The notes under the pieces: generated by a model
Databases searched by the model: none
What the model was told of the DNA's origin: nothing
Seen by the model: only the letters and a program-made list of their open reading frames with translations
From: Tateyamaria sp.
Lineage (GTDB): Bacteria; Pseudomonadota; Alphaproteobacteria; Rhodobacterales; Rhodobacteraceae
Direction of reading: 5' to 3'
Assembly: GCA_018668195.1 (NCBI GenBank)
Contig: JABITU010000352.1
Coordinates: 1 to 15,379 of the forward strand
DNA: 15,379 nt
Translations under genes and position numbers: made by a program
In this document: positions 7,854 to 15,194 of the stretch, one piece after another
Layout of the letters: every line of letters starts with the position of its first letter
Position numbering within the stretch: position 1 is the stretch's first letter

Positions 7854-9326
7854 ATGACCCAACTGACACCGCTTTCCTTTGTTGAAACCGACTTAAACGC
7901 ACTGGCAGAACGCAAGGGACGAGTGGCCGTAGTGGTCACGCCTGAAGGCAAGCTTGAACTATCAGCACGGCGGGTCAACCGACTTACAAAAGGCGCTGTT
8001 CAGCGATTTGTTGCCAGTGATGGCTTTGCCAAGGTCAAACCGGGCCAGATTATGTCGATGGCTTGGCCGGCTGGCATGGAGGCTTCGGCTGTGGATGTAA
8101 TTTGCCTCGCGCGGAACCATTCTATTGAAGACGCACGCAAGGTCGGTGCTACGCTTGGCAAGCTTCGTGGCAATGGCGATATTTTGTTGGCTTTGGACAG
8201 TGTGCGCAGAGCGGCTGAAATCGCGTTTGGCGCAGTTATGCGTGACTATGCGTTCACTGATCATAAAACGAGTGACAAGGGTCATGCAGATGGTGCGATT
8301 GTTGTGATGTGTTCACGTCATGACGAAATTAGAACTTCGGTGGCGCCGCTTTTGGCTATCGCAGAGGGCACGTTCATGACCCGTGATCTTGTGAATGAGC
8401 CAGCAAATGTGCTGACCACAACAGAATTCGCAGATCGGCTGAGCGCAATGCGTGATCTTGGCCTCGAGGTCGAGGTGCTCGACGAGTCAGAGTTGGAAAA
8501 GCTTGGCATGCGCACCTTGTTGTCGGTTGGCCAAGGCTCTGACAGCCCCTCCAAAGTTGTCGTGATGCAGTGGAACGGCGGCGCCAAAGGCGACGCACCG
8601 CTTGCGTTGGTCGGTAAGGGCGTTGTCTTTGACACTGGTGGCATCAGCCTGAAACCGGCGGGTGGCATGGAAGACATGACCATGGATATGGGTGGCGCGG
8701 GCGTCGTCGCTGGTACGATGCGTGCCTTGGCATTGCGCAAGGCCAAAGCAAATGTTGTGGGGCTGGTTGGGCTCGTCGAAAATATGCCGTCGGGCAATGC
8801 AACCCGCCCCGGCGACGTGGTGACGTCGATGAAAGGGGACACAGTCGAGATCATCAACACGGATGCTGAGGGCCGCCTCGTGCTGTGTGATGTCATGTGG
8901 TATGCGCAAGAGCGGTTTGAACCTGCAGGCATGATAGATCTTGCGACGTTGACTGGTGCAATTATCATCGGCCTAGGTCATGAAAACGCCGGCGTTTTTT
9001 CTAATGACGATGCACTCTGCAACGCCTTTCTAAAGGCCGCGATGACCGAGGGCGAGGGGGCTTGGCGGATGCCACTGGGCCAAGCCTATGACGATATGCT
9101 CAAGTCACGTATCGCAGATATGAAAAATGTTGGTGGACGAGCTGCAGGGTCAGTGACAGCCGCACAATTCCTGCAGCGATTTGTCAAACCCGATATGCCG
9201 TGGATTCATCTGGACATTGCTGGCGTGGCCTCTGTCAAATCTGATACGATGCTGTCGCCCAAGGGCGCAACTGGCTGGGGTGTTATGGCGTTGAACCGGT
9301 TAGTGGCAGATCAGTTCGAAGGCTAA
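7854..9326 (+). CDS. pepA: Leucyl aminopeptidase (M17 cytosol aminopeptidase)
   Basis: PepA removes N-terminal residues from peptides in the cytoplasm using two metal ions; in enterobacteria it also has a DNA-binding role in site-specific recombination. The 490-residue length is typical. The C-terminal catalytic domain shows all expected residues: metal ligands K255 and D260 (GKGVVFDTGG), D278 (MTMDMGG), and D337 and E339 in the M17 signature NTDAEGRL (335-342). Catalytic K267 and R341 are also present. The N-terminal domain (about 1-165) is diverged, as usual for the family. ATG 7854 has AGAGG five to six bases upstream. It diverges from lptF and is followed six bases later by holC. The divergent lptFG/pepA-holC arrangement is also that of Escherichia coli. 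I found no convincing promoter hexamers in front of it. Confidence 0.96.
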   Translation: MTQLTPLSFVETDLNALAERKGRVAVVVTPEGKLELSARRVNRLTKGAVQRFVASDGFAKVKPGQIMSMAWPAGMEASAVDVICLARNHSIEDARKVGATLGKLRGNGDILLALDSVRRAAEIAFGAVMRDYAFTDHKTSDKGHADGAIVVMCSRHDEIRTSVAPLLAIAEGTFMTRDLVNEPANVLTTTEFADRLSAMRDLGLEVEVLDESELEKLGMRTLLSVGQGSDSPSKVVVMQWNGGAKGDAPLALVGKGVVFDTGGISLKPAGGMEDMTMDMGGAGVVAGTMRALALRKAKANVVGLVGLVENMPSGNATRPGDVVTSMKGDTVEIINTDAEGRLVLCDVMWYAQERFEPAGMIDLATLTGAIIIGLGHENAGVFSNDDALCNAFLKAAMTEGEGAWRMPLGQAYDDMLKSRIADMKNVGGRAAGSVTAAQFLQRFVKPDMPWIHLDIAGVASVKSDTMLSPKGATGWGVMALNRLVADQFEG

Positions 9327-9332
9327 GCTATT

Positions 9333-9788
9333 ATGGGGGCTGCATATTTCTATCATCTCACGCAACGCCCGATGGAGGAAACTCTGGCGATGCTGCTGAA
9401 CAAGGCCCGTGCAGCCGGGTGGCGGGTGGCGGTGCGTGGCACCGATGCTGCCCGCATCGCTTGGCTGGACGAAAAGCTCTGGCTTGGGGCGGATGACGGG
9501 TTTTTGCCCCACGGCATCGCCGGTGGTCCGCACGACTCGGATCAACCTATCTTGTTAACTGTCGGAGCGGCTGGCAACGGGGCAACTTGTGTGATGTCGA
9601 TTGATGGCGCGGCTGTAACAGCCGAAGAAGTCGCATCATTGGAGCGGGTCTGCATTTTGTTTGACGGCAATGACCCGGATCAGCTGAACACTGCCCGGGA
9701 ACATTGGAAGGCGCTTAAAGATGCATCAGCTTCGGCGCAGTACTGGTCAGAAGAGAGCGGCCGATGGGAAAAAAAGGCAGAGACCTAA
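9333..9788 (+). CDS. holC: DNA polymerase III chi subunit
   Basis: The chi subunit belongs to the clamp-loader side of the replicative DNA polymerase and, in E. coli, links it to single-strand-binding protein. The 151-residue protein fits the family: N-terminal YFYHLTQRPMEETLAML, the block GWRVAVRGTDAARIAWLDEKLW (29-50), FLPHGIAGGPHDSDQPILLT (57-76) and a late Rossmann-like strand VCILFDGND (106-114). The C-terminal acidic/basic tail with YWSEESGRWEKKAE is common in relatives. ATG 9333 is six bases after the pepA stop, with GAAGG inside the end of pepA serving as a possible ribosome binding site, so the two are surely co-transcribed. It converges on the aspartyl protease gene across an AT-rich gap. 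Confidence 0.93.
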   Translation: MGAAYFYHLTQRPMEETLAMLLNKARAAGWRVAVRGTDAARIAWLDEKLWLGADDGFLPHGIAGGPHDSDQPILLTVGAAGNGATCVMSIDGAAVTAEEVASLERVCILFDGNDPDQLNTAREHWKALKDASASAQYWSEESGRWEKKAET

Positions 9789-9872
9789 ACTTTTTGATGT
9801 CCTAAATTTATATATCTTTCGTTTTACAACAATATCTAACGCCTGATAGTTAATGTAATCATATGTTGTGTA
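9789..9872. other. AT-rich gap between convergent holC and protease genes
   Basis: This 84-bp stretch separates two converging genes and is much richer in A/T than its surroundings. It contains an imperfect nested inverted repeat: ACAACAATAT (9826-9835) against ATATGTTGT (9861-9869), with TAAC (9837-9840) against GTTA (9849-9852) inside. No GC-rich stem followed by a T-tract is present, so a canonical intrinsic terminator cannot be claimed for either strand. Confidence 0.4.
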
Positions 9873-10454
9873 CTAGCGCGAAAGTGTCAGTTTTCCGTCA
9901 GATATTTCTATTCGGGACCAGCGCTGTAGATAATTCATCCCCAACAGGGATTGACCTAGGTCACCCGCGTTAACGACCGCGGGCAGGTTTAGGTCATTGT
10001 AAGGACCGATAGCCACAGTATCGAGCCGTACGGGCGCAGTGCGAACTTCACCATTTGCGGTAAGGGCGCGCCCGAAATACGTTAATTCGTTAGGATTGAG
10101 ACCAAGTTTATCGGCATCTTTTTGGCTCAGCACAATCTGGGTGGCACCGGTATCAACCACGAATTCCGTTGGCACCCCGTTTACGTCGAGGGTTAGATTA
10201 TAGTGGCCGTCTGGGCTTCTTGGAATTGTGATGGTGCCTTGGTCATCAAAGCGGGTCTGGTGAGCGAACAAATCATCCTGGATATCACTCCAGACGCCGA
10301 CAGCTGCGACCGCCCCAATAAAGATCAAAACCCAAACCGCGGCCATTTGCAGAGTCTGCCCCAGTTTAAGCCGCTTGGACAAAAGAAAACCGCCGCCTAG
10401 AACAGCGACGAGAGTGCCAAGGTAAAGTAATTGCGCGATATTGTCTGAACTCAT
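9873..10454 (-). CDS. Membrane-anchored retropepsin-like aspartyl protease (TIGR02281-type clan AA)
   Basis: A 193-residue protein with two N-terminal membrane segments (about 6-24 and 37-55). A single retropepsin-like domain (about 75-193) is predicted to lie on the periplasmic side. The catalytic motif is VVDTGATQIVL (99-109) with D101, and a second characteristic block is LGQSLLGMNYLQRW (166-179). Single-domain members must dimerise to form an active site. Physiological substrates are not established for this family as far as I know. ATG 10454 has AAGGA directly against it, closer than ideal, but no other start suits. It follows the MarC gene by 30 bp on the same strand, so the pair is probably one transcript. 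Family assignment is firm; role is unknown. Confidence 0.88.
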   Translation of the reverse strand: MSSDNIAQLLYLGTLVAVLGGGFLLSKRLKLGQTLQMAAVWVLIFIGAVAAVGVWSDIQDDLFAHQTRFDDQGTITIPRSPDGHYNLTLDVNGVPTEFVVDTGATQIVLSQKDADKLGLNPNELTYFGRALTANGEVRTAPVRLDTVAIGPYNDLNLPAVVNAGDLGQSLLGMNYLQRWSRIEISDGKLTLSR

Positions 10455-10484
10455 TCCTTGAATATAGGCACGCGCGCACGAATG

Positions 10485-11108
10485 TCAGCCTGCAATCAGC
10501 CCAAAATCGCGCAACCCATCCAGCACGAATTGAACGGAAAGCGCGGCCAGCAGCATTCCCAGCAAGCGGGTCACGACAGTGATCCCTGTTTTTCCCAAGG
10601 CCCGTTCGATTAGATTGGATGCTAGAAAGAGAACAAGGCAAGCACCAAGCACCAACGCCGTAATCGCCAAAACCAGAGCAAGCCCCTCCATCCCCGGTTT
10701 CTGACCCGTGAGCAAGATTACAGAGGCGATCGCACCGGGGCCTGCGATCAGGGGGATGGCAAGTGGAAAGACGGATGGATCGATTTGATCGTCATCCTCA
10801 GCCTGATCCTCTCGCCGCTTCGTGCGCCGCTCGAACAGCATGTCGAGAGCCGTCAGAAACAACAGAATGCCACCTGCGACACGAAAGGCGGGCATGGAGA
10901 TGCCTATGAAGCCCAAAAGCGCTTCGCCAAAAAGACCGAACAGGATCAGAACCGCCATGCCGATTGCGCAAGCGCGGAACGCAATATTGCGCCTCTGGCG
11001 GGCAGGAACGCCTTGGGTCAGTGCCACAAACAACGGGGCCAGACCGATCGGATCGATTATCACGAACATGGTTACGAATGCGGTGATGAGAAAGGCTGTA
11101 TCAATCAT
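10485..11108 (-). CDS. MarC family integral membrane protein
   Basis: A 207-residue membrane protein of the MarC (UPF0056) family, once linked to antibiotic resistance by the mar locus but without an established function. It has about six hydrophobic segments (about 5-27, 44-66, 70-91, 113-133, 142-163, 176-197). The family motif FVIIDPIGLAPLFVALT (15-31) falls in the first, and IPLIAGPGAIASVILL (118-133) is the matching half-repeat motif. A hydrophilic, strongly charged loop (93-110, RRTKRREDQAEDDDQ) separates the two halves. The start ATG 11108 has no good Shine-Dalgarno sequence. It lies 90 bp downstream of the ABC-F gene, with a perfect palindrome in that gap, and 30 bp upstream of the aspartyl protease gene. 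Confidence 0.93.
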   Translation of the reverse strand: MIDTAFLITAFVTMFVIIDPIGLAPLFVALTQGVPARQRRNIAFRACAIGMAVLILFGLFGEALLGFIGISMPAFRVAGGILLFLTALDMLFERRTKRREDQAEDDDQIDPSVFPLAIPLIAGPGAIASVILLTGQKPGMEGLALVLAITALVLGACLVLFLASNLIERALGKTGITVVTRLLGMLLAALSVQFVLDGLRDFGLIAG

Positions 11109-11153
11109 TGTAAATTCATTTTCAGTGCTTTGTGGCGCGTTATTAAATCTCTA

Positions 11154-11165
11154 GGGATATATCCC
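11154..11165. repeat. Perfect 12-bp palindrome GGGATATATCCC
   Basis: This self-complementary site sits between the ABC-F stop and the MarC start, 46 bp ahead of the MarC start codon. It is flanked by a looser inverted pair, AAATCTCTA (11145-11153) against TAGATATTT (11174-11182), matching at 8 of 9 positions. It could be a regulator binding site or form a cruciform/hairpin. There is no T-tract after it on the minus strand, so it is not an obvious terminator. Confidence 0.45.
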
Positions 11166-11198
11166 GAAACCCATAGATATTTGCCATGACCCTGAGTG

Positions 11199-13043
11199 TT
11201 AAGCACCCTGAGCGGTTTCAAGTTTTTCGAGGTCTTGCAGCCAATGTGCTTCTGCGCGGTCAAGGGCCTGCATGACTTCGGCGTATTTCTTTTGCCAGAC
11301 TTCCATCTCGCCCAGTTTGCTATCTTCGTACAACCCGGGATCGGCGAGTTTACTAGCGAGTTTGTCACGCATGTCGTTGAGTTTGGTGACGCGGGCTTCG
11401 GATTTGCGTACTTCTGAGCGCAACGCAAGGATTGCGTCGCGGCTGGGGCGTTTGGCTTTTGGTTTTTCGACTTCTAGTTTTGCTGGCTTAGAATCATTCA
11501 ACAGCATCTTGCGGTATGCTTCAAGGTCATCTTCGTAAGGTTTGACAGTACCGTCTGCGACGAGCCACAGCCGGTCTGCGACGAGTTCGAGAAGATGCAT
11601 ATCGTGGCTGACCAGGATAACAGCGCCCGTGTAATTGGTGAGCGCCTCTACAAGCGCTTCGCGCGATTCGATGTCGAGATGGTTTGTAGGTTCGTCCAGG
11701 ATTAGCATGTGCGGCGCGTCCAGCGTGGCCAGCAGCAGTGACAGACGCGCCTTTTGCCCGCCCGAAAGCTTGCCCACAAGCGTGTCGGCCTGATCAGCCA
11801 TCAAGCCGAAACCAGAAAGACGCGCACGCCAACGCGATGGACCTTCATGGGGCCGTTCGCGGCGCAGGTGATCAAGTGGAGTTTCGTCGATAAACAGTTC
11901 ATCCACCTGGTGCTGGGCAAAGTAGCCTATGCGAAGTTTCGTCGATTTGGTGATTTTGCCCGTAAACGCGGGAAGGCGATCGCTAAGGAACTTTGACAAT
12001 GTCGATTTGCCCTGACCGTTTTTACCCAACAAGGCGATGCGATCATCCTGATCAATCCTGAGCGAGAGTTTCGACAGGACTGGGGCGTCGCCGTAGCCTG
12101 TACTCGCGCCGTCAAGATGAACAATGGGGGGCGAAAGATCCTCTGGGTTAGGAAAGTCAAAGCGGCGCAATCCAGCCTCTTGAGGGGTCGAAATAGGCTG
12201 CATACGGGAAAGCGCCTTGAGCCGCGATTGCGCTTGGCGGGCTTTGTCAGCCTTGTATCGAAACCGGTCCACATAAGACTGCAGATGCGCGCGGCGGGCC
12301 TCTTGCTTTTTGGCCATGGCAGCTGCAAGCGCCAGTTTTTCAGCACGTTGCCGCGCAAACTGGTCGTAGGGGCCTTGATAGAATGTCAAATTACGATCTT
12401 CGAGATGCAAAATTGCGCCAACAGCACGATTTAACAAGCCGCGGTCGTGGCTGATGATCAACACGGTGTGGGGATATTTTGCCAGATAGTTTTCAAGCCA
12501 AAGTGCACCCTCGAGATCGAGGTAGTTGGTTGGTTCATCTAGCAACAGCAAGTCAGGTTGAGAAAACAGGACTGCTGCTAGCGCGACACGCATGCGCCAG
12601 CCACCCGAAAAATCCGAGCAAGGCATGCGCTGTTCTGCATCGTCAAACCCAAGCCCTTTGAGGATGGTTGCTGCGCGCGCCTCAGCGGACCAAGCGTCGA
12701 TATCGCTCAGCCGGGTCTGAATTTCCGCAATCCGCGTCGGATCCTGTGTGGTTTCAGCCATCAGCTCTGCCCGCTCGGTATCGGCAGCAAGCACCGTATC
12801 GATAAGCGATGTGGCCGATGCAGGAACTTCTTGAGCAACACCACCGATGCGCGCACCGGACGGCAAAGATATATTGCCGCCCTCAAGCGCCAGCTCGCCC
12901 CGGATGAGGCCAAACAGCGTCGTCTTGCCCGTCCCATTTCGTCCCACAAGGCCAACTTTGTGACCCTCGGGAATTACGGCGCTGGCGCCCTCGAACAAAG
13001 GCCTGCCTGCGACCGCATAGTTGATGTCAGATATCCGTAGCAT
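11199..13043 (-). CDS. ABC-F family ATPase, YheS-like
   Basis: ABC-F proteins are soluble twin-ATPase proteins that bind the ribosomal E site and affect translation; YheS is one subgroup. The 614-residue protein has ABC domain 1 with Walker A GRNGTGKT (34-41), signature [10 protein letters not shown] (143-152) and Walker [14 protein letters not shown]. The inter-domain linker (about 220-300) contains [24 protein letters not shown] domain 2 has Walker A GKNGQGKS (340-347), LSGGQKAR (426-433) and [11 protein letters not shown]. Both catalytic glutamates are intact (E170, E451). A C-terminal helical coiled coil follows (about 520-612). The FSGGWRMR signature and overall plan resemble YheS rather than EttA. 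ATG 13043 starts the family N-terminus MLRISDINY; an ATG at 13106 would add 21 unrelated residues, and neither start has a clear ribosome binding site. Confidence 0.93.
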   Translation of the reverse strand: MLRISDINYAVAGRPLFEGASAVIPEGHKVGLVGRNGTGKTTLFGLIRGELALEGGNISLPSGARIGGVAQEVPASATSLIDTVLAADTERAELMAETTQDPTRIAEIQTRLSDIDAWSAEARAATILKGLGFDDAEQRMPCSDFSGGWRMRVALAAVLFSQPDLLLLDEPTNYLDLEGALWLENYLAKYPHTVLIISHDRGLLNRAVGAILHLEDRNLTFYQGPYDQFARQRAEKLALAAAMAKKQEARRAHLQSYVDRFRYKADKARQAQSRLKALSRMQPISTPQEAGLRRFDFPNPEDLSPPIVHLDGASTGYGDAPVLSKLSLRIDQDDRIALLGKNGQGKSTLSKFLSDRLPAFTGKITKSTKLRIGYFAQHQVDELFIDETPLDHLRRERPHEGPSRWRARLSGFGLMADQADTLVGKLSGGQKARLSLLLATLDAPHMLILDEPTNHLDIESREALVEALTNYTGAVILVSHDMHLLELVADRLWLVADGTVKPYEDDLEAYRKMLLNDSKPAKLEVEKPKAKRPSRDAILALRSEVRKSEARVTKLNDMRDKLASKLADPGLYEDSKLGEMEVWQKKYAEVMQALDRAEAHWLQDLEKLETAQGA

Positions 13044-13091
13044 GCGGGCGGTGTGCCGCAGTTGGCGGGCGTCGTCAATCGCACCTTTCCA

Positions 13092-13109
13092 AGCATGAAA
13101 CCCCATGCT
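13092..13109. repeat. Inverted repeat AGCATG-N6-CATGCT in the ABC-F/ndk divergent region
   Basis: Two perfect 6-bp arms separated by six bases (AAACCC) lie between two divergent genes, the usual place for a dimeric regulator's operator. The arms are 49 bp from the ABC-F start and 66 bp from the ndk start. No -10/-35 pair near it was convincing, so regulation is inference from position and symmetry. Confidence 0.4.
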
Positions 13110-13133
13110 ATCGGATCCGCGATTTCAACACCG

Positions 13134-13154
13134 GGGCGCTTAACCTATGCGCCC
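13134..13154 (+). promoter_or_regulatory. ndk: GC hairpin immediately upstream of the ndk ribosome binding site
   Basis: GGGCGC (13134-13139) pairs perfectly with GCGCCC (13149-13154) around a 9-base loop. The stem ends seven bases before the Shine-Dalgarno AGAGGA (13161-13166) and 20 bases before the ndk ATG. If the transcript begins upstream of it, the stem would form in the leader and could protect the mRNA or affect ribosome loading. It could equally be a DNA-level operator. Confidence 0.4.
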
Positions 13155-13174
13155 ATACCAAGAGGAATGATCCC

Positions 13175-13597
13175 ATGGCTCTCGAGCGCACGTTTTCGAT
13201 CATCAAGCCCGATGCAACCCGCCGCAACCTAACCGGCGCAATCAACGCCAAGTTCGAAGCGGCTGGTCTGCGCATTGTCGCCCAAAAGCGCATCCATCTG
13301 ACAAAAGCGCAGGCTGGGGTGTTTTATGCTGTGCATGCTGAACGCCCCTTTTACGACGAGCTGTGCGAATTTATGGCATCCGCTCCGATCGTTGCTCAGG
13401 TTCTTGAGGGCGAAGGCGCGATTGCAAAAAACCGTGAAGTGATGGGGGCGACAAACCCCGCCGATGCCGACGCTGGCACGATCCGTGCTGACTTTGCGGA
13501 ATCGGTTGGCGAAAACTCTGTTCATGGCTCTGACGCGCCGGAAACTGCAGCCATCGAGATAGCATATTTCTTTTCGGGTCTCGAACTGGTCGGCTGA
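13175..13597 (+). CDS. ndk: Nucleoside-diphosphate kinase
   Basis: Ndk moves the gamma phosphate from ATP to other (d)NDPs through a phosphohistidine, balancing nucleotide pools in the cytoplasm. The 140-residue length is standard. The catalytic histidine is H117 in [12 protein letters not shown] (114-125). Nucleotide-binding residues K11 (IIKPDAT), R87 ([11 protein letters not shown]) and N114 are in place. The N-terminus [14 protein letters not shown] is typical of alphaproteobacterial enzymes. ATG 13175 has a strong AGAGGA eight bases upstream. It diverges from the ABC-F gene across 131 bp holding an inverted repeat and a hairpin, and is followed by a plausible terminator. Confidence 0.98.
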   Translation: MALERTFSIIKPDATRRNLTGAINAKFEAAGLRIVAQKRIHLTKAQAGVFYAVHAERPFYDELCEFMASAPIVAQVLEGEGAIAKNREVMGATNPADADAGTIRADFAESVGENSVHGSDAPETAAIEIAYFFSGLELVG

Positions 13598-13623
13598 TCC
13601 CGTCCACACGTTACAAATTATGA

Positions 13624-13668
13624 ATCGGCGCGCCCATGAGGGTGCTCCGATCTTAAGGATTTTATTTC
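13624..13668 (+). terminator. Plausible intrinsic terminator of ndk
   Basis: A stem with outer arms ATCGG (13624-13628) and CCGAT (13647-13651) continues inward. After one mismatch there are six more pairs, including one G-U, closing on the loop ATGA (13636-13639). A T-rich stretch, TTTTATTT, follows at 13660-13667. The eight-base spacer between stem and T-tract is longer than ideal, so strength is uncertain. It lies 27 bp after the ndk stop. Confidence 0.4.
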
Positions 13669-13747
13669 TCAGTTATTTGCAGAATGAACTTATCGATTTA
13701 GTATATTGATTTGTATAACAGAAAATATATATCAGGCCACTCAATTT

Positions 13748-14098
13748 TTAAAATGGATCGTTTTGTAGATTTGATTTCACTCGAACTCCAATTTGATCCA
13801 TCACTTGTTCAAAGGCGGATAGATCACCATCAAAAGCGTTTGCCTTGAGTACATCAAATCGTTTGCGTAGCTCTTTCTTTTCCTCGCCCTTACAATCGTT
13901 CCAGGGACGGCCTTGTACTGCCATGACCAGCACATAATAGCCGATAAAATGGGGGCGCGTGCCAGACTGTAGCAAGCGGCGGTATGTTTCGTCTGGGCCA
14001 AGTGCGCGCAGGGTTTCTGCATCAAGAATCCCTGCCTTGGCACAGGCGGCATCCATTGCGGATCCCAAATTGCGGATTGTCGAAACTGGCGTATTCAT
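13748..14098 (-). CDS. Stand-alone TfoX C-terminal domain protein
   Basis: The 116-residue protein matches the TfoX/Sxy C-terminal helical domain: IRNLGSAMDAACAKAGI (8-24), then ETLRALGPDETYRRL (28-42), a helix-hairpin-helix-like arrangement. GTRPHFIGYYVLVMAVQGRPWND (46-68) follows. The N-terminal domain of full TfoX/Sxy competence regulators is missing, and the next gene does not supply it. Single-domain TfoX_C proteins are common in Rhodobacteraceae to my recollection; their job is not established and a competence role should not be assumed. The start ATG 14098 has at best a weak AAGA ahead. A -10-like element seven bases upstream suggests a leaderless message. Its 3' end abuts an AT-rich region shared with ndk. 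Confidence 0.85.
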   Translation of the reverse strand: MNTPVSTIRNLGSAMDAACAKAGILDAETLRALGPDETYRRLLQSGTRPHFIGYYVLVMAVQGRPWNDCKGEEKKELRKRFDVLKANAFDGDLSAFEQVMDQIGVRVKSNLQNDPF

Positions 14099-14105
14099 TC
14101 TTGGA

Positions 14106-14133
14106 ATTTAACGCTCAGCATTTTGTTTGTCAC
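14106..14133 (-). promoter_or_regulatory. Candidate promoter for the TfoX_C gene, near-leaderless
   Basis: On the minus strand GTGACA (14133-14128) is followed after 16 bases by TTAAAT (14111-14106). Only seven bases separate the -10 from the ATG at 14098, so transcription would begin at or beside the start codon. The lack of a ribosome binding site fits this. By-eye call on an AT-rich stretch. Confidence 0.25.
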
Positions 14134-14228
14134 CAGGATTGGAGTTTGGACTTTTCTCTGCTCCGCCGAGTTAATTGTAATGCAACCTTGCTTTAAACAG
14201 TTGTGCATGACTGCATCAAAAAAGGTAT

Positions 14229-15155
14229 TCATTTTATGATTTCAAAACAATATCTTGTAATTTGTCGGTACATCGAAGCAGGACGCAGCAGGACCGAAGG
14301 AAAATTTATTTCGTTCATTGCATTGGGCCACCCCTGAGGTTCCAACGCAATACCAGCGTTCGGGCCGACATTGGCGTCTAGCAGCACGGGTAATTGCGCA
14401 CCGCCATAAACCTGAAGCCCCGGTTCAGTGGTTTCGATTTTCATCTGCAATCCGTCTGCTCCGGTAAGTGTTGCGGCAGGGTATGGGGTGGCATGCCGAT
14501 TGTGAGACAGGCAAAGATTGTGGTCAATATTTTGTGGAACCTGTCGCGGCCTGCGAAAGTCAAAGCGAGTCCCATCCACTGATCTGACTTCGCCGGTTGG
14601 AATATTTGATTTATTTACAGGTAGGTAGTGATCGGCGTTCACGTGCAAATAATGCAGCCCTGCATCGCCTAGTCGCCAATATGGGTGATGCGCAATGTTC
14701 ATTGGCGTAGGTTTTGTGGTTGTGGCAGTGATCGTGAGTGTCAAGGTCACCCCTGCGACGGCGTACTCGGCAGTGATGTCACGGTGCCCCGGCAGACCAC
14801 AGACCCCATCTGCGAGTAAACAGCGTAATATGAGCCTGTCGTTTTTTTGTTTGATGACTTGCCAGTGTTTTGTCTGAAGTCCATGCGGCCCGCTATGCAA
14901 ACAGGTTGCACCACTTTCATTTTGAGGCATCTGGTATTCGCACCCGTCGATCATAAACCGGCCATGGCGCACCCGATTTGCCACGGGCCCCACCAACACG
15001 CCGGGATAACACGTCAACCAGCTTGGGTGCTTCGCCTCATTTGCATCCAGCACTAGATTTGCACTGTGGCGTAGATAAACGCCGCACAATCGTGCCCCAC
15101 GCGGAGAAATCTGTACGCGCAGCTCATCCGAGGCGACTGTAAGAAAATTGGTCAT
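14229..15155 (-). CDS. galM: Aldose 1-epimerase family protein (galactose mutarotase-like)
   Basis: Aldose 1-epimerases interconvert alpha and beta anomers of free sugars; related proteins act on other sugars or sugar phosphates. The 308-residue protein has the galactose-mutarotase fold signatures: VGPVANRVRHGRF (55-67), LHSGPHGLQ (86-94) with H87, and NIAHHPYWRL (153-162), whose H157 would be the general acid. DHNLCL (211-216) carries D211, and LEPQGWPNAMN (271-281) carries E272 as the probable catalytic base. The key residues are therefore intact. No other sugar gene is adjacent, so the substrate is unknown and the symbol is by family only. ATG 15155 gives the usual start; an in-frame TTG at 15194 is less likely. 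Neither has a strong ribosome binding site. Confidence 0.87.
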   Translation of the reverse strand: MTNFLTVASDELRVQISPRGARLCGVYLRHSANLVLDANEAKHPSWLTCYPGVLVGPVANRVRHGRFMIDGCEYQMPQNESGATCLHSGPHGLQTKHWQVIKQKNDRLILRCLLADGVCGLPGHRDITAEYAVAGVTLTLTITATTTKPTPMNIAHHPYWRLGDAGLHYLHVNADHYLPVNKSNIPTGEVRSVDGTRFDFRRPRQVPQNIDHNLCLSHNRHATPYPAATLTGADGLQMKIETTEPGLQVYGGAQLPVLLDANVGPNAGIALEPQGWPNAMNEINFPSVLLRPASMYRQITRYCFEIIK

Positions 15156-15194
15156 CGCATTACCGTTCTCGAACCACCTATGCCCGACAAACAA

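Noticed and set aside
8318..8968. 216-codon open frame on the minus strand opposite pepA
   Set aside because: It lies entirely antisense to the most conserved part of pepA, and its protein sequence is low-complexity Ser/Pro/Thr, typical of a shadow frame.
9789..9872. Bidirectional intrinsic terminator between holC and the protease gene
   Set aside because: The only symmetry is AT-rich and imperfect, and no U-tract follows it on either strand.
13044..13106. 21-residue N-terminal extension of the ABC-F protein from an ATG at 13106
   Set aside because: The residues do not match the family, no ribosome binding site precedes it, and it would run through the inverted repeat of the divergent control region.
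13598..13747. AT-rich region after ndk as a sign of horizontal transfer or an attachment site
   Set aside because: It is short, lies between ordinary genes, and shows no direct repeats, integrase or tRNA nearby.
13748..15155. The TfoX_C and epimerase genes as an accessory or defence island
   Set aside because: Both belong to ordinary families, no mobility genes are present, and the gap between them shows nothing beyond a possible promoter.
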